Positions 41,634-51,047 of a DNA stretch of 64,000 nucleotides are shown here, one piece after another. Made by a program: the position numbers and the translations under genes. Numbering within the stretch: the first letter of the stretch is position 1; each line of letters begins with the position of its first letter. Source of the DNA: JBBQFI01 sp038321775 (lineage in GTDB: Bacteria; Verrucomicrobiota; Verrucomicrobiia; Chthoniobacterales; UBA10450); assembly GCA_038321775.1 (NCBI GenBank), contig JBBQFI010000008.1:62001-126000 (forward strand), given 5' to 3'. The notes under the pieces are model-generated. The model was given only the letters and a program-made list of their open reading frames with translations, had not been told where the DNA came from and ran no database searches.

Positions 41634-43130
41634 ATGGCTGACGAAGAAGTTTTACCACCGAAGCCGAAGAAGGTTCATCGCCTGCGCATTGGTCTGAATG
41701 TGCTCATCCAGGTCGGGCTCATTCTTTTTCTCGCGCTCATGGTGAACTATCTCGGGTTTGAGCATTACAAGCGCTGGGATCTTTCGCGCGACAAGAAATA
41801 CGCGCTCTCCGATAAGACGAAGCGTTTCCTCGAAACGGTGAAGGGTAAAATTCGGATCACCGTTTTCTTCGGACCGAGCAATCCGATCGGCGCCGACGTG
41901 CAGAATCTGCTCACGGAATATCAGTATGCGGCCCGGGGAAAAATCGACGTCGAGAATGTCGATCCGGAACGCAATCTCACGCGCGCGAAAGAGCTTTTCG
42001 ATAAATACAAAGTGGTGAGCGAGGAAAGTCTGCTCATTCTCGATTACCAGGGACGCAACAAAACGGTCAAAGCGTCGGAGATGGCGGAAGTCGATCAGGG
42101 AAATCCGATGGCAGGCGAGCAGCCGAAGATCGCAGCGTTCAAGGGTGAGCAGACGATCACCGGCGCAATGATCGATTTGATCGAAGGAAAAAAGAACACG
42201 CTCGGTTACATCCTCGGCCATAAGGAACCGCCGCTCGCCGCGGAAAGTCCCGTTTCAGTTTTGAAGACGTTTATTGAAAACGAGAATATCAAATTCCAGG
42301 AAGTGAATCTTTTCGAAGCGCCCGCGATTCCGGCGGAGATCAAAACGATTTTCATCAATGGACCGCAGTATGATTTCTCCGATCGCGAGATGAAATTGCT
42401 GCGCGATTTTTGGGCGAAACAGGGACGAATCCTTTTCCTGCGCGATCCCGCAGCAAAAACTCCGAGGCTCGATACTTTTCTGAACGAAGTCGGCGTGAAA
42501 GTGAATGACGACCGCCTGATGGCGATGGTGCAAACTGGCATCCAGGAAGTGGCGCGAGTGCGCGACGTCCTCGCTCATTTCATGCCGGACAATCCGATCA
42601 CGCGCCGGTTGGCGAACGTGCAGGTTGCGTTTGTGGGCGGCGCTTCTTCGCTCGCGTTACAACCGGATCGGGTGCGCGCGAGCAACATTCGCGTGGAGCC
42701 GCTGGCGCACGCGGAAAAAGGCTACTGGGGCGAAACCGATTACAACTCCACCGACGAAAACAAACTGCAATTCGATGCGACGCGCGATCACGGACCACCA
42801 TTGAATATTGCCGCATCAATTGAACAAGGCGGCAGCGGCGACGAGCGCGTGCAGATGAATTCATCGCGCATGGTGGTGGTGAGCAATTCGACCTTTGTTC
42901 AGGACAACGCCATCACGCAGGGCCAGCAAGCGCTCGATTTCACTTCCGCGAGTTTGAACTGGTTAATGAATCGCGAGCAACTCATCGGTATCGCTCCAAA
43001 AATTCCAAAGACGCTGACGTTTCGTCTCGATGAGAAAGCGCTCGGGAATATGCGCATGATCGTCTTGTTTTTGTTGCCACTCGTTCCAGCGGTCCTCGGC
43101 CTCGTGGTCTGGTGGCGGCGGCGCGCTTAG
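41634..43130 (+). CDS. GldG-family ABC transporter component
   Basis: A large periplasmic domain protein with N-terminal transmembrane helix (VLIQVGLILFLALMVNYLGFEHY) and a C-terminal one (MRMIVLFLLPLVPAVLGLVVWW), typical of the 'Gldg' ABC_transp_aux family. Motifs of that family: FRW-like KRWDLSRDKKYALSDKTKRFLETV, DPERNLTRAKELFDKY, IFINGPQYDFSDREMKLLRDFWAKQGRILFL. It has a Rossmann-like fold predicted to bind a substrate or assist the permease. Four bases after the permease. Substrate unknown. Confidence 0.85.
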   Translation: MADEEVLPPKPKKVHRLRIGLNVLIQVGLILFLALMVNYLGFEHYKRWDLSRDKKYALSDKTKRFLETVKGKIRITVFFGPSNPIGADVQNLLTEYQYAARGKIDVENVDPERNLTRAKELFDKYKVVSEESLLILDYQGRNKTVKASEMAEVDQGNPMAGEQPKIAAFKGEQTITGAMIDLIEGKKNTLGYILGHKEPPLAAESPVSVLKTFIENENIKFQEVNLFEAPAIPAEIKTIFINGPQYDFSDREMKLLRDFWAKQGRILFLRDPAAKTPRLDTFLNEVGVKVNDDRLMAMVQTGIQEVARVRDVLAHFMPDNPITRRLANVQVAFVGGASSLALQPDRVRASNIRVEPLAHAEKGYWGETDYNSTDENKLQFDATRDHGPPLNIAASIEQGGSGDERVQMNSSRMVVVSNSTFVQDNAITQGQQALDFTSASLNWLMNREQLIGIAPKIPKTLTFRLDEKALGNMRMIVLFLLPLVPAVLGLVVWWRRRA

Positions 43131-43145
43131 GGATTTTCGATTTCG

Positions 43146-44999
43146 ATGAAGTTAAGAACGACTCTTATTTTGTTCGTCATCGTCGCAGCAGTGGCGGCGT
43201 TCATTAAGTTTTACGAGACCAAACGACCGAACACCGAAGAGGCGACGCGTCAGGCTGGCAACGTTCTCAATTTCGACCGCGGAAAACTCGACGGGATCGT
43301 CATTCAAAATGGCGACGATAAAATCGAGCTGCGGCGTCATGACAACAAATGGCGAGTGGAATCGCCGATCAAAGACCAGGCGGATAACGCAGCGGTCTCC
43401 ACGCTGATCTCCGATCTCGAGGAATGGAAAAAGGACGACACGATTCCGGCGAAGGAGATCGCCGCGGTGAAAGGCCGGATCGAGGAATACGGACTGAACA
43501 AACCTAAACTGCGACTGAAGTTGCTAGGTCAGGAAATGCCGCCGGAAATATTTTTCGGGAAAGACGCAGCGCTCGAAAACAGAATGTATGTCCGCTTCGC
43601 GAATTCGAAGGACACGTTTATCGCGTCGAATTCGGTTAAAAACGAGATCGCAAAGAAGCCGGAGGATTTCCGTGACCGTAAGCTAACCGAACTGACCACT
43701 GCGCAAGTTTCGCGCGCGCTTTTGAAAACACCGGCGGGCGAAATGGAATTGCAAAAGCAGGGCGATCATTGGGAAATCGTCAAGCCGTTACGAGCGCGAG
43801 CCGACGATCAAAAAGTGGGCGATCTTCTCGCGCAGGTGACGACGGCGCACATCGAAACATTCGTTGCCGACGATCGTGGCGATTTGCATACCTACGGATT
43901 GGCCGAGCCGCGCGGTCAAATCACGCTCTTCACGCCCGAAGACAAACAGGGGCAGATCATGCAAATCGGCGGCGCGCCGGAAAAGGAAAAGGATCAGGTT
44001 TACGTGCGCTTCGCCGCGCGGAATGCGGTTTACACTTTGCCGAAAAAAATCGAGGAGATCTTAAATACCAAGCCTAACGACTTGCGTGATCGACACCTCG
44101 TGCGCTTCGAGACGAACGTTCTCGATCGCATCACGATCGACGCCACCGGCAGAGGAAAAACCGTTCTCGCGCGAAAGAACGAAGCCTGGACGATTGCGAA
44201 CCGAAACAATCAGCCCGCCAATGCTGATGAGGTGAATCGTTTGATTGAAACTTTGAAGAACGAACAGGTCACGAAGTTTGTCGCCGATGTAGCTTCCGAT
44301 CTCGAAAAGTACGGCCTCGATAAGCCGCAGCTGCAGATAACGCTCAGCTCGTTTGCCTCGGAAAACACCGCCGAAACGAAATCGGGCGAACAGCCGTTTG
44401 CCAGCATCGCATTTGGCAAAATGGACGGCGAAGATGTTTACGCGCGTTTAGGCGACGAGCCGTTTATCGTTGCCGTCAAACGCAGCACGCTCGACAAAAT
44501 TTTTGTCGATCCACTGCAATGGCAGGATGTCGTCATCTTTCATTTCAAACCCGACCAAGTCCACCGGCTCAGCGTTGTCACCAATGGCGAACAATCAATT
44601 ACGCGCGGAGCGAAAAACGAATGGAAATGGGTCGCGGGATCAGGTCCAATCAATCAGGCGGATGTTCAATCGCTTCTCAATACGCTCACGTCGCTGCACG
44701 CTGTCCGTTGGATTGGAGCAACGGCCGCGACGCACGGATTCGATAAACCGCAGGTCGCGATCACGTTTACGACTTCACCGGACGACAAGGTCGTGCACAA
44801 ATTATTGATTGGCGCGCCAAACGGCGAAGGCATGTGGTTCGCCAAAACAGATGAACGCGACGGGACATTTATCGTGAACAATCCGGACTTCAACGCGTTC
44901 CGATTGCCGATGGCGAATCCATCGGCGCCGTCTCCATCAGTTGCCGGCAGCCCAACGGTGTCGCCTTCACCCGTCGCCAGTCCGAGCCCAACGCCCTAG
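43146..44999 (+). CDS. DUF4340 protein, Gld-operon partner
   Basis: An N-terminal signal anchor (LRTTLILFVIVAAVAAFIKFY) precedes three to four tandem DUF4340-like repeats, each with a characteristic 'EKYGLDKP' segment (EEYGLNKPKL, HTYGLAEP, EKYGLDKPQL, THGFDKPQV). Periplasmic. DUF4340 genes follow GldG in many genomes; the function is unknown. The C-terminus is a Pro/Ser-rich tail (PSVAGSPTVSPSP). Ends with a four-base convergent overlap with ubiE. Contains a GCCTAACGA site (44072, read Pro-Asn-Asp). Confidence 0.85.
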   Translation: MKLRTTLILFVIVAAVAAFIKFYETKRPNTEEATRQAGNVLNFDRGKLDGIVIQNGDDKIELRRHDNKWRVESPIKDQADNAAVSTLISDLEEWKKDDTIPAKEIAAVKGRIEEYGLNKPKLRLKLLGQEMPPEIFFGKDAALENRMYVRFANSKDTFIASNSVKNEIAKKPEDFRDRKLTELTTAQVSRALLKTPAGEMELQKQGDHWEIVKPLRARADDQKVGDLLAQVTTAHIETFVADDRGDLHTYGLAEPRGQITLFTPEDKQGQIMQIGGAPEKEKDQVYVRFAARNAVYTLPKKIEEILNTKPNDLRDRHLVRFETNVLDRITIDATGRGKTVLARKNEAWTIANRNNQPANADEVNRLIETLKNEQVTKFVADVASDLEKYGLDKPQLQITLSSFASENTAETKSGEQPFASIAFGKMDGEDVYARLGDEPFIVAVKRSTLDKIFVDPLQWQDVVIFHFKPDQVHRLSVVTNGEQSITRGAKNEWKWVAGSGPINQADVQSLLNTLTSLHAVRWIGATAATHGFDKPQVAITFTTSPDDKVVHKLLIGAPNGEGMWFAKTDERDGTFIVNNPDFNAFRLPMANPSAPSPSVAGSPTVSPSPVASPSPTP

Positions 45000-45679
45000 A
45001 CTTTTGTCGCGTTATACATCGTGACAATGCCGCCTGTCATCGGTTGAGCCTGAGCGGCGGCAAAGCGGTTTGCTTCGATCAATCGCACCATTTCCGCACC
45101 GCTCGGAAATTCTTCGATCGATGCGGCGAGATAATCATACGCATCTCCTTCGCCCGTAATGAGGCCCGCCAACTTTGGCAAAATATGATGGAGGTAAAAT
45201 CGATACGGCTCGCGAAGCACGGATCTCGGTAGAGAAAAATCCAACACGATCACGTGACCGCCGGCGATCAGGACACGCGACATCTCACGCAGCGCCGCGC
45301 TCCAATCCACGATGTTGCGCAAACCGAACGCAATCGTCACGCAATCGAACGATTGTTCGGGAAACGGTAATCGCAACGCATCCGCAATGATCGCTTCGCG
45401 CAGACCCTTACTGCGTGCAATCTGAATCATCTTCTCCGAAAAATCTGCCGCCGTGATTTTTGCGTTCGGTAAACGCCGCCCGAGGGCAAGCGCAAGGTCA
45501 CCACTGCCCGTGGCCAGGTCGAGAATTCGTTCTGCTTTCCACGACTCGACCATCCGCGCCGCACGCGCACGCCAGAAATAATCTAGGCCGAGACTGAGGA
45601 CATGGTTGGCCAGATCGTACCGCGGCGCCACGCGATCAAACATCGAGGAGATAATTTCGGGATCGCGCGCGGGAATCAT
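44996..45679 (-). CDS. ubiE: Demethylmenaquinone/ubiquinone methyltransferase
   Basis: C-methylation of the quinone ring in menaquinone or ubiquinone synthesis. Family signatures: SSMFDRVAPRYDLANHVLSLGLDYFWR at the N-terminus, ILDLATGSGDLALALG (SAM), ADFSEKMIQIARSK, and the second signature FDCVTIAFGLRNIVDWSAALREMSRVL. The ATG at 45679 (MIPARDPEIISSMFDRV) fits; the frame from 45994 adds an unrelated leader. 228 residues, normal. Likely menaquinone-type given the phylum; inferred. Confidence 0.92.
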   Translation of the reverse strand: MIPARDPEIISSMFDRVAPRYDLANHVLSLGLDYFWRARAARMVESWKAERILDLATGSGDLALALGRRLPNAKITAADFSEKMIQIARSKGLREAIIADALRLPFPEQSFDCVTIAFGLRNIVDWSAALREMSRVLIAGGHVIVLDFSLPRSVLREPYRFYLHHILPKLAGLITGEGDAYDYLAASIEEFPSGAEMVRLIEANRFAAAQAQPMTGGIVTMYNATKV

Positions 45680-45741
45680 ATCGACGCAGAGAATTGATGC
45701 CAAAATTTCGCGGGCGCCAGCCTTTCTTGGGGCGTAGGCCC

Positions 45742-47106
45742 TCAGGAGTTTTGGTTCGGTTGCGTCAAGTCTTGCGGCAGTGCCAACGCGACGGCGAGAC
45801 AAGCGACCGGAACCACTTGCAACAGCAAACGTGGGAACGACGTCCCCATATGGAAGAAAAAATCCGGCCACGAACTGAAGAGATATGTAAAATCGTAAGC
45901 TGCGATTGGTGCAATGATCGCTACAGCGATGACAAAAAAACGCGCGTCGCGCAGGCGAAGAGCGAGGTAGAAAAAGGCAACGGCAACCAGCCACCAGAGC
46001 AAGCTCCAGCGAGCGAATTGCGTGAACTCGAAAATCGTAACGCGTAAGACGGGAAGAATACGATCATGATGCGCGGCGAAGGCGGCCCAGGTCACGGGAA
46101 CAAAATCCCGCGAACTCGGCACGTGCATTTTCTGCAGATAAATCTGCCAGGAGATAGAAATCAGCGCTGGTGGAATGACAAAAGCAAAAGAGCGCCACGA
46201 CAATTTGCGCGACAAGATGACTATCGTTGCGCAGAAAGCGGACACGAGAAACAAAATCACACCTTCCCGTTTCACCCATGGTAGTAACGATGCGGTTGCG
46301 GCGTAGAGACGAAAGAAAGCGAAATCGTTTGTTTTGAGAAACGAAACCAAATATCCAATCGCAGCCAAATAAAATACGCTCAAAGGGAAATCGACATACC
46401 CGACGACAGCGGCGCCCGCTCCAGAAGTGAGGTACGGAACAAAAAACAACAGCACACTGATCACGCCGCCAATCCACCGCCTCCCGGTGATGCGTGCCGA
46501 AAGAATCGCCAATAAAATTGTCCCGACGCAGTAGAACATGGGAAAAATGGTTTTCGCCCAAAACTGATGCGGGGCGCCCATCCACAGATAAAGCCACAGT
46601 TCGGAGAAGGGGATGAAGAGTGGATACTCGGGATGACTCGAAATGTGCGACGGGCTCGTGAAAAACATCTGCGGAATAACTCCGCCGTTCAGAAACGCGT
46701 ATCGCGCTTTGACCTCCCAGACAATGAGCCCGTCCCAGCCGAGGGCGTTTTCAAAGGAAAATTGGGTCATATTGACCAGTTCGAAAGTGATCAAAGCGAC
46801 GAGCAGCCATTCAGTCATGTTGCGGGGCATCGGCAGGACGAAGCGCACTTGTGTTTTGCGAGCCATGCCAAAGCCGACTCCGCCGAGAAGCGCGCACACA
46901 ATCGCAACGGAAATGCGCAAGCCTACTCCGGAAAGAAAACTTCCGCCGATCCACAAAAGCAATGAAACGGTGCCCGTTCCCAAGAGCCAGGAAACGCACA
47001 CGCATTCAATGATATTCCATTGGTGGGGTCGAGTTAAAATCAAGGCCACGCCGAAACCAGCCAAAAGAAAAGTGGCGATGCCAACGCACAAGCCAACCAG
47101 GATCAT
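45742..47106 (-). CDS. GT-C-like polytopic membrane glycosyltransferase
   Basis: 454 residues with about 12 predicted transmembrane helices; the loop between the first helices contains QFSFENALGWDGLIVWEVKARYAFLNGG, resembling the acidic lumenal loop (D/E) of GT-C-fold enzymes. No other signature assigned. Function as lipid-linked sugar transferase is a guess; could be a general polytopic protein of O-antigen or glycan biosynthesis. The next upstream gene (47108) lies two bases away, and both are on the minus strand. Confidence 0.55.
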   Translation of the reverse strand: MILVGLCVGIATFLLAGFGVALILTRPHQWNIIECVCVSWLLGTGTVSLLLWIGGSFLSGVGLRISVAIVCALLGGVGFGMARKTQVRFVLPMPRNMTEWLLVALITFELVNMTQFSFENALGWDGLIVWEVKARYAFLNGGVIPQMFFTSPSHISSHPEYPLFIPFSELWLYLWMGAPHQFWAKTIFPMFYCVGTILLAILSARITGRRWIGGVISVLLFFVPYLTSGAGAAVVGYVDFPLSVFYLAAIGYLVSFLKTNDFAFFRLYAATASLLPWVKREGVILFLVSAFCATIVILSRKLSWRSFAFVIPPALISISWQIYLQKMHVPSSRDFVPVTWAAFAAHHDRILPVLRVTIFEFTQFARWSLLWWLVAVAFFYLALRLRDARFFVIAVAIIAPIAAYDFTYLFSSWPDFFFHMGTSFPRLLLQVVPVACLAVALALPQDLTQPNQNS

Positions 47107-47107
47107 G

Positions 47108-47551
47108 CTATTTGATCTCTTGCCTCATTGGCACAATCGAAAGTTTCGAGGCGAACACGATCCTCGGCTGCAACCAATCAGGCGGCTTCATCCCGCAGAA
47201 GATAATGGCGGCGCACGAGGCGGGGTCGACCGCACGTAGTTGGCCCAGAGCATTGCCCGGGCGCACGACGATCCATCGAAACTGTGCCGGCCAGCCAAGA
47301 TACACGACGGTCGCAGCAGCGAACGTCGAATCCATGTCGTCCTGCGGCAGAAAGACGCAAAGGGGTTTTGAGCGTGGCAATGACGTCAATGTTTTTAGCA
47401 ATCGCTCGGAGCCATTTTGCATCCCAGTTAGTTGTTGAAGGTAGGCGTCGCTCGAATAAAAAACTGTCAGCGGCGTTGAGGGGATGGGCAATCGCGCGGT
47501 CAAAGTCCGCCAAACTTCCCTTCCTCCGATGACCAGAAACGCACCGCACAA
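47108..47551 (-). CDS. Membrane-anchored hypothetical, partner of GT-C-like gene
   Basis: Begins (TTG at 47551) within a hydrophobic helix CGAFLVIGG. The same frame continues upstream through VIVATIL and LKALIEQANSPGNRLHV to about 47617 without an ATG, so the true start is unclear; a CTG at 47617 sits close to an AGGAGG. The body (SLPRSKPLCVFLPQDDMDSTFAAATVVYLGWPAQFRW) is soluble with no recognised domain. Two bases before the start of the GT-C-like gene, likely co-translated. Confidence 0.5.
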   Translation of the reverse strand: MCGAFLVIGGREVWRTLTARLPIPSTPLTVFYSSDAYLQQLTGMQNGSERLLKTLTSLPRSKPLCVFLPQDDMDSTFAAATVVYLGWPAQFRWIVVRPGNALGQLRAVDPASCAAIIFCGMKPPDWLQPRIVFASKLSIVPMRQEIK

Positions 47552-47676
47552 AATGGTGGCGACGATGACATGAAGCCTGTTTCCAGGCGAGTTTGCTTGC
47601 TCGATGAGTGCTTTCAGTTCCTCCTAATCAGCAGGGAGCGTGCTAATACAGGGCCCGGCCTAAGGAACGACCTCTG

Positions 47677-48174
47677 CTACTCGAGCGGCGGCTCGATGTT
47701 TTCCTCTTCGCGCGGCACGAGGCGATTCCTCGCGATGAGGCGAGCGCAGGTGTTCCAACGCAGGAGCGCATCGTCATTGCCTGAGGGTCGAACCGCTTCC
47801 GCTTTCTCGAACCACGTCATCGCTTCACGCAAACCATCGTAGGCATAGTGAATCGCACCGGGCGTGCCTTGCGCGAGTTTCGCTTTCGCGCGGCGTTCCG
47901 CCAAAATGCCCGTGTAGTAGGCCCGCTCGTAATCACCTTTCACTCGCGCGAGCAACTCCTTCGCCCGCGTGTCGCTGACGCCGTACCCTTTGCTGAACCG
48001 ATCGCTCACGGCGAGCAACAGCGTAATGATCGCCTGCTGATTTTCCGGATCGGCTTGCAAGACATCCAGACAAATACTTTCCGCCTCTGCGGGTTCGTTG
48101 AGCAGACGATATTGTTTCGCCTTTTCAACCGCCGCAGGAATTGCTTCTTTCGAAAGTGACTTCAAGTCGGACAT
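47677..48174 (-). CDS. TPR-like helical protein of unknown function
   Basis: About 165 residues. Helical repeats around LLNEPAEAESICLDVLQADPENQQAIITLLLAVS resemble TPR units. The start MSDLKSLSKEAIPAAVEKAKQY at 48174 fits; the longer frame from 48192 adds six residues. No signal peptide. Isolated gene before the long intergenic region ahead of the TonB-receptor operon. Function unknown; conserved-looking residues include RAKELLARVKGDYERAYYTGILAERRAKA. Confidence 0.6.
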   Translation of the reverse strand: MSDLKSLSKEAIPAAVEKAKQYRLLNEPAEAESICLDVLQADPENQQAIITLLLAVSDRFSKGYGVSDTRAKELLARVKGDYERAYYTGILAERRAKAKLAQGTPGAIHYAYDGLREAMTWFEKAEAVRPSGNDDALLRWNTCARLIARNRLVPREEENIEPPLE

Positions 48175-48566
48175 ACCGGATCCACGATTCAACGTTTTCG
48201 CCGCTACTTCCAGCTTGTTTTCAGGCGTTCTCTAGTTTGGCTGCACAGACGGAGAAGCATCGCGCGATATTTCTCCGGCTCCCAGGGCTATCCGCTTGAA
48301 CGAATAAATTCCCCGACAATTGTAGGCGCGATGCCGGAACGGAATCGAATTCACTGGTTCGGAAGATTTGTTGGGCTTCGATGCATTCCGCAAAAAATCA
48401 GGGCAACCGCGTTCTCTAAGAATTTTGCATCCAGTCACCCACTCAGAACGAATGCTTGATTTTATCTTCGTTTTTTGTGAATCGAACATCCTTAGCAGGT
48501 ATTACTTGTTTTCGTTGAGTCGCCAAAACAGTCTACCCCACCCACTTCAACCAAATTGCCCTAACC
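48175..48566. other. Leader region of the TonB-receptor operon, no gene seen
   Basis: About 390 AT-richer bases before the operon start. I looked for TPP, cobalamin and Fur-like elements but saw none that I could support; no tRNA or other RNA gene recognised. It probably contains the operon promoter. A T-rich run (ATTTTATCTTCGTTTTTTGT) is at 48452-48479. Confidence 0.4.
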
Positions 48567-51044
48567 GTGAAAACCACCCATCGAATTCTCAGCCTCCTCG
48601 CTTTCTCTCTCGCAATAACGCCGCTTTACGGCCAGACCGCCGTTGATTCTTCCGTCACGGTCGAGCGCGTCACCGTTACCGGCAGTGAAATTCCGCCGGA
48701 CGAAAATGTTTTGCCGACAAATGAACCGTTGAGTTCGGTTTTCGGAACCGATCAATCGATCCTGGACACTCCGCGTGCGGTTACAATTATCACCGCGCGG
48801 CAGATGGATGAGCAACGCATTCGCGCCTTCGACGATTTCTCGCGCGCGTCCGCCGACGTTTTTACTGCAGCGCAATTTGGTATTCCCGCTCTTCCGCAAA
48901 TTCGCGGACAAGACGGCGAAGTTTTCGAAAATGGATTGCGGCGTAACGGCGGGAACAACGGCTACGGCGTTCCGTTTTCGTTCAATCCTGTCGAGCAGCT
49001 CGACATTATCAAAGGTCCGCCAAGTGCCGTTTACGGTCCGACGAATCGCGTGGCCGGTTACGTAAACTTCGTCAGCAAGCAGCCGTATTTTGATCGGCTG
49101 CGCGGCGACGCGTGGGTGACGGTGGGCGAATACGATCAGTACCGCTGGGGACTGGATGTCGGCGGCCCGCTGACTTCGGACAAGAAGACGGCGTTTCGTC
49201 TTAGTTACGAGGGCGAAAACTCGGGCAGCTATTATGATTTCGTCCGCTACGAAGCGCAGGATTTTTATCTCGCGCTCGCGTCCAAGCCTTTCGATGGATT
49301 GCGTATCGACTTTAACGTCGAGTATTTCAACACACCGCATTATCCCGATAACGCCGGTTTCAATCGGCCAACCCAGGATTTGATCGACAACGGCAACTAC
49401 GTCACGGGGCCGGCGAACGGAATCGGTTTTGGTTCCGTCGTTACGCCGACCGGGCTTGTTCATCTCCCGCGCAATCAGGTCAACACCGCGCCAGGCGACG
49501 GCAGCAGCGCGCACACTGTTTATTCGCAGGGAATCGTGACGCTCGATCTGAATCCGAACGTGCAATTCGTTAACCGCACTTCGTTTCAATATCTCGATAA
49601 GGAAACGCAGAACGCGAACAGCTTCGTCGAAATCATCGATAACAACTACACGGTCGAAAATCGGACTGAGGCGCACGTGAAGTATGCGCTGCCTTTCACG
49701 GCTGATGGAATGAGAACGCCTGCGCCTGCTACCGACTCAAAAGATGGCAAGAACGTGCAAACAATGATCGACACAGCGCCCGCGCCGCAAAGCGAGCTGG
49801 TGACCGGTTTCGATTTCCGCTTCAATCACGTGAAAGGATTTAGCAATTTCAATTTCGAAGCGGACAACTTGGTCGATCTGACCGCGCCGCTGAGCACGCG
49901 GTTCTTCCCGATCGCTGGAATCACCGGCAGTCTGCCGTTACCGGGCTATCCGGGTCGCTTCGGCGGGGACGCGCTTGTTTCTGGTGGGGCGAATTACCCC
50001 ACGGGTCTCGACAGTCAGGGCAATCCCGGAATTTCCGGCAACGCCGACACGAACGATTCGAATATTTATCAGCTCGGCTATTTCCTGCAAAACAACTTCG
50101 CTTTTACCGACAAGCTGAATCTGCTTGTCGGCGGTCGCGGCGATCTCATCATCGCGGATGTGACCGATCCGATTCCGCCCGCTGGTTTCAAACCCGTCAG
50201 CGATTCGACGATCGTCGGTGAAGGCGCAGCGAACGCGAGCTTGTCCTACAAATTTTTTCCGTGGATGACGACCTACGGAACTTACAGTTTCAGTCAGTCG
50301 TATAATTCAGCGCTCGGCGGTGGGCTCGCCCTCGTCGACAACACAATCAAGGAAAGCAATTTTCATATTGCGAGCGAACTTTATGAAGTGGGGTCGAAAT
50401 TCAGCGCGCTCGACAACAAGCTCTTCGTCTCGATCGCAGGCTTCTACCAGAAGCTCAATCGCCGCAGTAATTTTGGCGGCGCCAACATCGCCTACAATAC
50501 GAAAGGCTTTGAGTTGGAATCGACCTATCAGCCGAACAAGAATTTCTTCACCACGCTCAATTACAGCTACTTCAGCGGACACCTCGACAATGTGGGCGGC
50601 GTGTTGCAGGCAACTAAAACTGTCTACGACACTTTCGATCCTTCGCGGCCCGACATCACGCCGGGCACAGGCGCAGGGAGCCCCAATTTCTTTAATTTTC
50701 CGCCTAACGACTATGAAGTAGCTGGCTTCCCCCGCTCCATCATCAGCGGCTTCGCGAATTACACGCTCGATTGCGGCCTCGGCGCGAGCCTGGGAGTGGT
50801 CGCGACCAGCCGTTATCATCTCGACTTGTTAGGCAAAGTGATCATCCCCTGGCAGTACACGCTGAACGCAGCAATTTTCTACAAGCAGCCGCGATGGGAA
50901 GCGCGAGTCGACGTTTTGAATTTGACCGATGAGAAGAATTTCGCGCCGAGCTTCGGCTTTTTCGGCGGCGGTTTTCTGAGCAGCGACGACGTTTATCCCG
51001 AACTTCCGATTCGCGTCGAAGGCACCATCAAGATAAAATTCTAG
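48567..51044 (+). CDS. TonB-dependent outer-membrane receptor
   Basis: 825 residues starting at a GTG (48567), with a signal peptide (ILSLLAFSLAITPLYGQ), then the plug domain (SILDTPRAVTIITARQMDEQ, LPQIRGQDGEVFENGLRRNG, VEQLDIIKGPPSAVYGPTNRVAGYVNFVSKQPYF) and a 22-strand barrel ending in EGTIKIKF with the terminal aromatic residue. No STN domain is present. Family: FhuA/FecA-like siderophore or vitamin receptors; the ligand cannot be set. It is the first gene of the operon; the ABC importer starts 3 bases after its stop, linking outer- and inner-membrane transport of one ligand. Contains a GCCTAACGA site (50702). Confidence 0.92.
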   Translation: MKTTHRILSLLAFSLAITPLYGQTAVDSSVTVERVTVTGSEIPPDENVLPTNEPLSSVFGTDQSILDTPRAVTIITARQMDEQRIRAFDDFSRASADVFTAAQFGIPALPQIRGQDGEVFENGLRRNGGNNGYGVPFSFNPVEQLDIIKGPPSAVYGPTNRVAGYVNFVSKQPYFDRLRGDAWVTVGEYDQYRWGLDVGGPLTSDKKTAFRLSYEGENSGSYYDFVRYEAQDFYLALASKPFDGLRIDFNVEYFNTPHYPDNAGFNRPTQDLIDNGNYVTGPANGIGFGSVVTPTGLVHLPRNQVNTAPGDGSSAHTVYSQGIVTLDLNPNVQFVNRTSFQYLDKETQNANSFVEIIDNNYTVENRTEAHVKYALPFTADGMRTPAPATDSKDGKNVQTMIDTAPAPQSELVTGFDFRFNHVKGFSNFNFEADNLVDLTAPLSTRFFPIAGITGSLPLPGYPGRFGGDALVSGGANYPTGLDSQGNPGISGNADTNDSNIYQLGYFLQNNFAFTDKLNLLVGGRGDLIIADVTDPIPPAGFKPVSDSTIVGEGAANASLSYKFFPWMTTYGTYSFSQSYNSALGGGLALVDNTIKESNFHIASELYEVGSKFSALDNKLFVSIAGFYQKLNRRSNFGGANIAYNTKGFELESTYQPNKNFFTTLNYSYFSGHLDNVGGVLQATKTVYDTFDPSRPDITPGTGAGSPNFFNFPPNDYEVAGFPRSIISGFANYTLDCGLGASLGVVATSRYHLDLLGKVIIPWQYTLNAAIFYKQPRWEARVDVLNLTDEKNFAPSFGFFGGGFLSSDDVYPELPIRVEGTIKIKF

Positions 51045-51047
51045 GCG

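Noticed and set aside
48175..48566. Possible riboswitch before the TonB receptor operon
   Set aside because: No TPP CTGAGA/ACCTGA pair, cobalamin box or other known core could be found by eye. A covariance-model search would be needed.
48561..49676. Long minus-strand open frame of 371 codons opposite the TonB receptor
   Set aside because: Antisense to a clear TonB-dependent receptor; its sequence shows no motif and is rich in Arg/Val as expected of shadow frames.
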